From assembly GCA_021734725.1 (NCBI GenBank), contig JAIPIM010000257.1, positions 1 through 5,976 of the forward strand: a stretch of DNA of 5,976 nucleotides, read 5' to 3'. Numbering within the stretch: the first letter of the stretch is position 1; every line of letters starts with the position of its first letter. Shown piece by piece: positions 1 through 5,976 of this stretch. A program made the translations under genes and the position numbers. The notes beneath the pieces are model-generated. The model made no database searches and was not told the origin of the DNA. It saw only the letters and a program-made list of their open reading frames with translations. Source of the DNA: Minisyncoccota bacterium. GTDB taxonomy: Bacteria; Verrucomicrobiota; Lentisphaeria; Oligosphaerales; MVZH01.

Positions 1-10
1 ACCCGCGGAC

Positions 11-1780
11 CTACTCGAGGACAGCTTTGATCCGGCGCACTCCGCGGCTGGAACTTTCTTCCTTGCGAATTCTAAATTTCCCTAGGTCACCCGTCCGTTT
101 GGCGTGCGGCCCTCCGCAGACTTCCATACTGAAGTTACCGATGCTGTACACCTTCACACGCTCACCATACCGGTCACCGAACAACCCAATGGCCCCGCTG
201 TCTTGAGCATCCTTCAACGTCATCTCTTCGCTGTCAATCGGCAGGTCATCGTTAATGACGTCATTGACAATCGATTCCACCCGCTTCAGTTCTTCCGGGG
301 TGACTTTTTGGGGATGCGTGAAATCGAATCGCAAACGTTTGGCCGTAATGTTGCTCCCCGCCTGCTTGACATGGTCCCCCAACACACGCCGTAATGCGGC
401 GTGCAAGAGATGGGTCGCCGTATGCAGTGCCGTCGTTCGCTCGGACTGGTCAGCCAGGCCGCCCTTGAATTTCTGTTCGGCTCCTTTACGCGATTTCTCC
501 TGATGCTTTCTGAACGCCGCATCAAACCCCTTCGTGTCTACGTCGAATCCTCGTTCCCTGGCCATCTCCACCGTCAATTCGAGAGGGAACCCAAAGGTCT
601 CATAGAGATAAAATGCTTTGCGCCCACTGACAACCTTCCTGTCTACATGAGGCGGGAACGACTCAATGAGCTTATTGAACTCTCGGGTGCCACGCTCCAA
701 AGTTGCACTGAATTGCCCTTCCTCCCGGCTCATTTCTTCACGAATGAACCCTTCGTTCTGCTTGAGTTCACAGTATACATCACCATACTCCCGGATGACA
801 CAGTCGGCCAAGCGGACCGCGAAAGAACCGCGAACTCCAAGCATACGCGCCTCCCGAATTGCCCGCCGGATCAAGCGCCGTAATATGTATGCCTGGTCAA
901 CATTGCCTGGACGGACACCGTCTCCCATCAAGAACGTCGCGGCACGCATGTGTTCGGCCACAATGCGCCCGCTGCGCGTCGCTTCTGGATTCTGTTGCCC
1001 GCTGATTTCCGTAATGGTCCGAAAGAGCGGGGCAAACAATTCCGTCTCGTAGGCGCTTTTCTTGCCCTGCAAGACGGCTGCCACCCGTTCGACCCCCATG
1101 CCCGTGTCGACATTTTTCTGCTTGAGCGGTTCGTACCGACCCTCGGCCGTCTTGTTGTACTGCATGAAGACATCGTTCCAGATCTCAACGAATTTGCCGC
1201 AATTGCAGGTAATCCCGCACTCCGCGCCACAAGGTGGCTGCTCGAGCTCGACAAACATTTCAGTGTCCGGCCCGCAGGGGCCAGTCTCCCCGGCAGGCCC
1301 CCACCAGTTGTCTTTTTTCCCCAGAAAAACAATGCGGTCCTCAGGGATCCCCAGGTCTCGCCATGCTTGCGCGGCCTCTTCATCACGCGGGGCATCCGCG
1401 TCACCGGCAAAACACGAAACCCATAAACGATCCTGCGTAAGTCCCAGTACATCGGTCAGAAACTCATAGCTGTACCGAATGGCCTCTTCCTTGAAATAAT
1501 CGCCCAACGACCAGTTGCCCAGCATCTCGAAGAACGTCAAGTGAGTCGTGTCTCCAACTTCCTCAATATCCCCGGTTCGCAAACATTTCTGGACGTTTAC
1601 AAGGCGTGTACCGGCCGGGTGCTTTTCCCCCAGAAGGAAAGGGACCAGAGGGTGCATGCCGGCCGTGGTGAAAAGAACGGTGGGATCATTCTCTGGAACC
1701 AGCGGTGCACTTTTAATTTCAGCGTGGCCGCGCGCCTTGAAGAAATCGATGTAAGTCTTTCGGAGCTTTCGTGCGTTCAT
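11..1780 (-). CDS. alaS: Alanyl-tRNA synthetase, compact form without beta-barrel and C-Ala domains
   Basis: Class II synthetase that activates alanine with ATP and charges tRNA-Ala in the cytoplasm. Seen, numbered from the ATG at 1780: class II motif 1 in about residues 11-45, motif 2 in 65-95 (LRTGDIEEVGD, then FFEMLGNWSLGDYF), motif 3 DTGMGVERVA at 225-234, the tRNA-recognition helices with GNVDQAYILRRLIRRAIR near 292-309 and LYETFGFP near 392-399, then an editing domain with H453/H457 (HTATH) and C555/H559 (CGGPH). A cluster C184, C188, C192, C194 may bind zinc. Length is 589 residues against about 875 in E. coli. The protein ends right after the editing domain, and the helical domain runs straight into it, so the beta-barrel insert and C-Ala are both missing. 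The frame is intact and ends in TAG, so this is not decay. A TTG at 1810 would add ten residues; ATG at 1780 fits the usual short N-terminus better. No strong ribosome binding site precedes either. Family call very secure; start less so. Confidence 0.96.
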   Translation of the reverse strand: MNARKLRKTYIDFFKARGHAEIKSAPLVPENDPTVLFTTAGMHPLVPFLLGEKHPAGTRLVNVQKCLRTGDIEEVGDTTHLTFFEMLGNWSLGDYFKEEAIRYSYEFLTDVLGLTQDRLWVSCFAGDADAPRDEEAAQAWRDLGIPEDRIVFLGKKDNWWGPAGETGPCGPDTEMFVELEQPPCGAECGITCNCGKFVEIWNDVFMQYNKTAEGRYEPLKQKNVDTGMGVERVAAVLQGKKSAYETELFAPLFRTITEISGQQNPEATRSGRIVAEHMRAATFLMGDGVRPGNVDQAYILRRLIRRAIREARMLGVRGSFAVRLADCVIREYGDVYCELKQNEGFIREEMSREEGQFSATLERGTREFNKLIESFPPHVDRKVVSGRKAFYLYETFGFPLELTVEMARERGFDVDTKGFDAAFRKHQEKSRKGAEQKFKGGLADQSERTTALHTATHLLHAALRRVLGDHVKQAGSNITAKRLRFDFTHPQKVTPEELKRVESIVNDVINDDLPIDSEEMTLKDAQDSGAIGLFGDRYGERVKVYSIGNFSMEVCGGPHAKRTGDLGKFRIRKEESSSRGVRRIKAVLE

Positions 1781-1817
1781 CAGTCTTTTCACATCTGTAT
1801 TAATAATCAAAAACTAT

Positions 1818-1845
1818 AATGTACACCCTTGCGGCAGGCTATCAA
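1818..1845 (-). promoter_or_regulatory. Possible sigma-70-like promoter for alaS
   Basis: Read on the minus strand, TTGATA (1845-1840) is followed after 16 bases by TACATT (1823-1818). This resembles a -35/-10 pair, with five and four of six consensus bases. It lies wholly within the spacer between the SNF2 stop and alaS. A start site from it would fall near 1811, next to the alternative TTG codon at 1810 and about 30 bases before the ATG at 1780; that favours the ATG, since the TTG would have almost no leader. An overlapping TATAGT (1818-1813) is a second -10 candidate but lacks a well-spaced -35. Weak evidence: short AT-rich matches are common between genes. Confidence 0.25.
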
Positions 1846-1855
1846 TGTTAGCGCC

Positions 1856-4800
1856 TCAGCTCAGCAGATACTGCAAGTCCTCCGCCGTCAGACGTTGCGG
1901 GATACCCGCGGCCTCGGCGTCCTGCATGACGTCCGCGAAAAGCTCCGCTTTCTGACGCTGCAGGGTCAGCACATTTTCCTCAACCGTCCCCGCCGCCACC
2001 AGACGATAAGCAATCACCGGCTTATCCTGCCCGATGCGGTGAGTACGGTCAATGGCCTGACGCTCAACCGCCGGGTTCCACCACGGATCGTACAAAAAGA
2101 CGTAATCGGCCTTGGTCAACGTCAGCCCCGTCCCCGCGGCCTTCAGGCTCAATAGGAAAACCTGCGGATCGTCGCTGCCGTTGAATGCCTCCACAGCCCG
2201 CCGGCGAGCAACCGAAGACATTGCACCGGTAATCGTCAAGGATGACAACCCCGCGTCGTTCAACGATTCTTCGATCAGTGACAGCATGCTGGTAAACTGA
2301 CTGAACACCAGGGCGCTGTGACCTTCACCCAGAATCTCGTCAAGCATTTCCAGTAAGGTGTCAAGCTTTGCCGAACCAGCTCCATTGCCCACTCCATCAC
2401 GCAACAGCCGGGGGTCACAGCACAACTGCCGCAGCCGGGTCAGCGCGGCCAACACCTCCAGAGGCCCCTTCTCGGCAGCAGCTTTGCGTGCCCTGACACG
2501 CTCGCGCTCGTATACTTTTTGCTGCTCGTTGTCAAGCGTAATTTTCAGTGTTTCTTCCGTGCGGGGCGGAAGTTCGGGTGCCACCACCTCTTTCGTGCGG
2601 CGCAGCACGACGGGAGCAATGCGTTGGGCCAATCGCCGGCCAGCCAGAGGATCGGAATCGAACATCGCCTGGAAGTCCGCCAGTGAACCGAGAAAACCGC
2701 TGTTCAAAAAGTCCATAATGGACCATAAATCGAGCAAACGGTTTTCCACCGGTGTTCCTGTCAGTGCCAGTGTCCTGTCGGCTTGCAGCGATTTTACGGC
2801 CCGCGTAACCTGCGCCCGCGGATTCTTGATGTACTGGGCCTCATCGAGTACCACATAGGAGAACTTGTGTGCCCGAAGGCCCCGGATATCTTGCCGGACG
2901 ATGGCGTAGTTTGCAACGAGCACGTCCCAATCGGTTCCGGACAGCACCTCGGCGCGTTCGTCGGGGGATCCCATGTACGGGGAACAACGGAGGTTAGGGC
3001 AGAACTTGTCGGCCTCATCGAGCCAAACAGAAACAACCGAGGCGGGACAGACAACAAGCGTTCTCCCGCCGGTTTTGTGTGCGGGATCCGATGTACACGC
3101 ACTCAGCAGTGCCAGTACCTGGACTGTCTTGCCCAAGCCCATATCGTCCGCCAAGATCGGACCGACGTTGTGCGCCCATCGGTCCGCAAGAAAATCGAAC
3201 CCTGTCACCTGGTAAGGCCTAAGCACATTCTGGAATTGACCGGGCAGGGATACCGTCTCCGGCTCGGGCTCGGTGACCAGCCGTTCGGCAAAGGACTCCG
3301 AGGCATCACCGGCCTGGGCACACAAGTCCCGGGCTGCCCGCTGTAACAACCGGCGTGCTTCCGGCCGGAACAGGCGCTGGCAGTCAATGTCTTGCAATCC
3401 AAGTTCATCCAGTGCCGCACGCATGCCGGCGACAGCCTCACCATCCAATCGCAGCCAGTGCCCGGACTGAGTTCGAACAACCGATTGTTTACGCGCCACG
3501 GCATCTCTCATTTCGTGGGCGCTCAGGCGACTTCCGTCCCCCTCCCAACGCACCCGGATATCCACGAAGGCACCCCTGTCTTCAGCGTCAAGTACGGGCA
3601 CAAAACGAGGCGGATGACTCAACAGCAAGTCCAGGTCGGGCGCGGCCTGACGCTCCACTCGAGGGGGAAGCTTTTCCCAAGCCTCGGCAAACGCCGCAAT
3701 CGTGGCCGGCGCCCCGGCGAGACGCAACCAGCCGCGTTCGTCCGCATGGAACGGCAGATCCCGCATCAATTGACGCACGTCCTGCAATTCTTCGGACGTG
3801 TAGGTTGTAATCACAAAGCGGTCTTTTTCTTCCCGAATGTCACTGGCCGCGGTCAGCGTATCCAACTGTACAACCGCACCGCTTACCGTCGGGAGAACGA
3901 GTATGTCCGCACCGTCCGCCCGGGCCTCAAGCCGCACGGTTCCCGCTGATTCGCGACGTTCCACAACAGGCCCAAACACCAAGTCCAGCCTTCCGTGAAG
4001 CAACGCCGGAAGGTGCGCACACACATGGCGACGATCCATGCGCGGCGTTTTCCGGGAAAACACCTCGCAAATGAACTCCCACGGGAAGGGCGGATCGAGC
4101 GTCAACAGCTCGCCGTCCAAAACAGCTTCGCGCTGTCCCGATGCCAAGCGTTCAAAGATCTCATGGAACAGATACCGCCGGCCGCTCGTTGACGTCACAC
4201 GTAAAGCGATGCCGACTTTCTCCCCTTCGTCCGTCAACTCAATATGCATGCGGGCAGCCTGGGCATCGTGCATCAATATTTTCTGGCTGTCGCGCTCGAT
4301 GAAGCGCCCCGGAATATCACTCCATGTATTCACCCACGCATCGAACTGCCGACGGCTGAGTTTTAGCAACTGCAGGTTTTGACGCAACGCGGACGTGCGG
4401 CGTAAACGGTCGACACACCATCCTAAAAAGCGCCGATCCTCTTCGGACCAAACCGTGCGGGCGGCGGAACTGTGACGGGCCTGCATGCCGAGATTGTAAA
4501 GCTGCTGCAACCGCAGAAGCGTCCGGCGCTCGTCCTCGAAAAGGTAGAACCGCAGGCTTGCCCGGCCGGGAGCGTGGTGAAAATCGACCTCCACTTCAAG
4601 TTTCTTGGCGCGCTCGTGAGAGTGGTCGACGGTCGCGCCAAAGAGGGGCAGTTGATGGAGAGGCTTGTCCGCCGACGCCCGTGGAGGTTGCCTCCTGGAC
4701 GCCTGTTCTTTTTTTTTCGGCTTGACATCGCCTTGCTTGCGCAACCAGTTCTCCCGGTTGGCAATCTCCTGGAAAATGCGGGCCGCGGCATAGGCATGCG

Positions 4801-5062
4801 CGCAGCGGTCGTGCCGGTAACCGCAACTGCAGTTGCGTCGCCACCGACCGTTCGCCCATTGCCAGGTCACTCGCTGTCGCCCCACCTCTACAATCAACCG
4901 CTCGTCGGTCCACCTGCATTTGAGTGTTCCGCCCCCTTGGTGAATGACGCGATAAGCATACCGGCGAATACCCTCCGGGAACAGTTCTTCCAGTACGTCG
5001 TCGGACGGCCAGTCGGTCAGCCATGCCGGCGGGGTCTTGGAGTATGAGAATGGAAGGTTCAT
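1856..5062 (-). CDS. SNF2-family DNA-dependent ATPase/helicase with N-terminal SWIM zinc finger
   Basis: A 1068-residue Swi2/Snf2 (superfamily 2) ATPase, expected to translocate on double-stranded DNA and move or displace bound proteins; its bacterial role is not established. Seen: SWIM finger C78-x-C80-x6-C87-x-H89; a basic, proline-rich linker at about 105-137 with KPKKK; a middle region (about 145-605) without motifs I can name, in the place where some bacterial SNF2 proteins carry the SNF2-associated domain; then the motor. Motor motifs: LRPYQVTGFDFL (614-625), Walker A DDMGLGKT (639-646), DEAQ (740-743), TGTP (768-771), VLRRTK (819-824), LVFSQF (918-923), LKAAGTGL (973-980) and QAIDRTHRIGQ (1002-1012). 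All catalytic motifs look intact. It ends in TGA soon after the motor. ATG 5062 is the furthest upstream start, since an in-frame TAA lies 18 bases before it; no Shine-Dalgarno is visible. It is not the RNA polymerase recycling factor RapA: the SWIM finger and layout differ. Partner genes are not visible. Confidence 0.95.
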   Translation of the reverse strand: MNLPFSYSKTPPAWLTDWPSDDVLEELFPEGIRRYAYRVIHQGGGTLKCRWTDERLIVEVGRQRVTWQWANGRWRRNCSCGYRHDRCAHAYAAARIFQEIANRENWLRKQGDVKPKKKEQASRRQPPRASADKPLHQLPLFGATVDHSHERAKKLEVEVDFHHAPGRASLRFYLFEDERRTLLRLQQLYNLGMQARHSSAARTVWSEEDRRFLGWCVDRLRRTSALRQNLQLLKLSRRQFDAWVNTWSDIPGRFIERDSQKILMHDAQAARMHIELTDEGEKVGIALRVTSTSGRRYLFHEIFERLASGQREAVLDGELLTLDPPFPWEFICEVFSRKTPRMDRRHVCAHLPALLHGRLDLVFGPVVERRESAGTVRLEARADGADILVLPTVSGAVVQLDTLTAASDIREEKDRFVITTYTSEELQDVRQLMRDLPFHADERGWLRLAGAPATIAAFAEAWEKLPPRVERQAAPDLDLLLSHPPRFVPVLDAEDRGAFVDIRVRWEGDGSRLSAHEMRDAVARKQSVVRTQSGHWLRLDGEAVAGMRAALDELGLQDIDCQRLFRPEARRLLQRAARDLCAQAGDASESFAERLVTEPEPETVSLPGQFQNVLRPYQVTGFDFLADRWAHNVGPILADDMGLGKTVQVLALLSACTSDPAHKTGGRTLVVCPASVVSVWLDEADKFCPNLRCSPYMGSPDERAEVLSGTDWDVLVANYAIVRQDIRGLRAHKFSYVVLDEAQYIKNPRAQVTRAVKSLQADRTLALTGTPVENRLLDLWSIMDFLNSGFLGSLADFQAMFDSDPLAGRRLAQRIAPVVLRRTKEVVAPELPPRTEETLKITLDNEQQKVYERERVRARKAAAEKGPLEVLAALTRLRQLCCDPRLLRDGVGNGAGSAKLDTLLEMLDEILGEGHSALVFSQFTSMLSLIEESLNDAGLSSLTITGAMSSVARRRAVEAFNGSDDPQVFLLSLKAAGTGLTLTKADYVFLYDPWWNPAVERQAIDRTHRIGQDKPVIAYRLVAAGTVEENVLTLQRQKAELFADVMQDAEAAGIPQRLTAEDLQYLLS

Positions 5063-5079
5063 TGGACGGCTGATAGTTT

Positions 5080-5120
5080 AAGGCTGAAGGCTGAAATGTG
5101 AAACCTGAAAAGCGAACCTG
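5080..5120. repeat. Degenerate tandem heptamer array upstream of the SNF2 gene
   Basis: On the plus strand the bases fall into consecutive 7-bp units: AAGGCTG, AAGGCTG, AAATGTG, AAACCTG, AAAAGCG and a six-base AACCTG. Each starts with AA and ends with G; the first two are identical and the rest diverge. On the coding (minus) strand the theme is CAGSYTT, running toward the SNF2 ATG and ending 17 bases before it. The array takes up about 40% of the 106-bp spacer. It may be a decayed short tandem repeat or a series of binding sites; nothing decides between them. A weak -10-like TAAACT (5080-5075) sits at its gene-proximal edge. Confidence 0.55.
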
Positions 5121-5168
5121 TTTGCTTGGTCCTGAATCCGGACATGTTCCGTGGTGCCGCGGATAGTA

Positions 5169-5976
5169 TCAATCCCTGCTGTTTTCGGCCGGCTTGAACT
5201 TCTCCTTCATCATTGTCAGGTAATCCCGCGCCACGTCGGCCGATGCAGGACGCAACGCGTTGACATCGTCGGTCTCCGTCTTGTAGTCAGCGGGAATCTC
5301 ATTAAGAAAAGGTGACATACGACGGGTCGTCCGAGCTCCCCGGATCCGACGCTGGTCAGCATGGAGCACTGCCAGTTCATCCTGCGCACGGGTGATTGCA
5401 ACGTAGAACAGCCGCCGCTCCTCCTCAAGCGTACCTTCCTCGAGCGACCGCCGGTGAGGAAAAAGACCATACTCCATGCCTGTCAGGACAACCACGGGAA
5501 ATTCCAGTCCTTTGGCCGCATGCACCGTCATCAAAGTGACCGCGTCTTCTCCATCTTCCTCTTCAATCTTGTCGTTGTCATCCATTAACGTGAACGCCTC
5601 CAGAAAACGGTGCAGAGAAGCGTCAGGGGTGCGCTCTTCGAACTCCGCCACCTGACTGAAAAACTCGAAGACATTTTCCTGGCGGCGCAGCGCATCCGCA
5701 CGCGGCTTGTACATTTTACCAAGGCCATCGGTATAGCCCACCGCACCAAATAAGTCCCTGACCGCAACCGCCAAGCCGCCGCCTCGCACCTGGTCACGGC
5801 AAGCCTCGAAAGAAGCAGCCAACCCTCGAACGTTAGCCGCCGCAGCCGCGGGAAGCTCCCCAAGATAATCCGGATGAGTCAGAAGCTCCTGCAACGGCAA
5901 TCCGCTGACCCGCCCAAGATCCTGCAGACGCTCCACCGCTTTCATCCCAAGACCGCGTGGCGGGACGTTCAATATA
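5169..5976 (-). CDS. uvrD: UvrD/PcrA/Rep-family superfamily 1 DNA helicase, C-terminal part (5' end outside the window)
   Basis: The 3' portion of a superfamily 1A 3'-5' DNA helicase used in repair and in clearing stalled replication. The frame is open through the right edge: the TTG at 5972 is an internal leucine codon in the conserved ILNVPPRGLG segment, not a start. Seen, counted from that leucine: NVPPRGLG at 2-9, a helical region to about 140 (with AEFEERTPDASLHRFLEAF near 109-127), an acidic stretch IEEEDGED, the motif V region TLMTVHAAKGLEFP at 146-159 with GLFPH after it, and motif VI EERRLFYVAITRAQDEL at 184-200. The Walker A and B half lies outside. After FLNEIP only about 40 residues follow to TGA, so the longer C-terminal tail of many PcrA/UvrD proteins, with its Tudor-like module, is missing. 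UvrD and PcrA cannot be told apart from this fragment; the symbol is nominal. Family call very secure. Confidence 0.95.
   Translation of the reverse strand, partial: ILNVPPRGLGMKAVERLQDLGRVSGLPLQELLTHPDYLGELPAAAAANVRGLAASFEACRDQVRGGGLAVAVRDLFGAVGYTDGLGKMYKPRADALRRQENVFEFFSQVAEFEERTPDASLHRFLEAFTLMDDNDKIEEEDGEDAVTLMTVHAAKGLEFPVVVLTGMEYGLFPHRRSLEEGTLEEERRLFYVAITRAQDELAVLHADQRRIRGARTTRRMSPFLNEIPADYKTETDDVNALRPASADVARDYLTMMKEKFKPAENSRD

Noticed and set aside
401..883. Plus-strand open frame of 160 codons inside alaS
   Set aside because: The minus strand here encodes conserved AlaRS sequence; the plus-strand product resembles nothing I know.
1831..1850. Hairpin GCTA-TCAATGT-TAGC between SNF2 and alaS
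   Set aside because: A 4-bp stem with no T tract; too weak to call a terminator or operator.
2783..3346. Plus-strand open frame of 187 codons
   Set aside because: It lies wholly antisense to the intact SNF2 motor domain, has no recognisable motif, and is the kind of frame expected opposite a GC-rich gene.
3392..3949. Plus-strand open frame of 185 codons
   Set aside because: Antisense to the SNF2 middle region with low-complexity arginine/proline-rich content and no family resemblance.
4472..5047. Plus-strand open frame of 191 codons
   Set aside because: Antisense to the SWIM finger and linker; no domain motif or ribosome binding site that I can see.
5121..5168. Rho-independent terminator after the uvrD-like gene
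   Set aside because: Only 4-bp stems can be drawn (CGGA/TCCG around CATGT), with no T run after them.
5169..5972. TTG at 5972 as the start of a 267-residue helicase
   Set aside because: The frame stays open upstream to the window edge, the codon lies inside a conserved helicase segment, and the Walker motifs must be further upstream.
1856..5976. A defence island (for example a DISARM-like system) built on the SNF2 and UvrD-like helicases
   Set aside because: No methyltransferase, nuclease, phospholipase D domain or other defence partner is visible, and the next gene is a housekeeping synthetase.

Overview
The window carries three genes, all read from the minus strand. In transcription order they are the 3' part of a UvrD/PcrA-type DNA helicase gene (cut by the right window edge), a complete gene for a 1068-residue SNF2-family ATPase with an N-terminal SWIM zinc finger, and a complete gene for an unusually short alanyl-tRNA synthetase (AlaRS). 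Spacers are 106 bp (uvrD-like to SNF2) and 75 bp (SNF2 to alaS, using my preferred alaS start). Coding density is above 95%. The plus-strand open frames are antisense shadows, and I see no RNA gene, insertion sequence, CRISPR array or phage gene.

Organism: a bacterium of moderately high GC content (clearly above 50%, not counted exactly), with weak or absent Shine-Dalgarno sequences before both complete genes. The synthetase is the compact form that I recall from candidate-phylum (CPR/Patescibacteria-like) genomes. The large SWIM-SNF2 protein and the GC content would fit a larger-genome environmental bacterium, for example in the PVC group. No marker here fixes the taxon, so this is inference.

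Region by region: 11-1780 is alaS; 1781-1855 is a spacer with a possible alaS promoter; 1856-5062 is the SNF2 gene; 5063-5168 is a spacer with a degenerate run of 7-bp repeats ending just upstream of the SNF2 start; 5169-5976 is the uvrD-like 3' end. Two genes encode nucleic-acid ATPases and the third encodes a translation enzyme. Co-direction makes read-through possible, but nothing shows a shared pathway.

The points most worth a second look are the AlaRS that lacks both the inserted beta-barrel and the C-terminal C-Ala domain while keeping an editing site, its CGGPH editing motif and four-cysteine cluster, the nine-A tract in the linker behind the SWIM finger, and the heptamer repeat. I found no convincing evidence of a new multi-gene system; the window reads mostly as housekeeping plus one poorly understood SNF2 protein.
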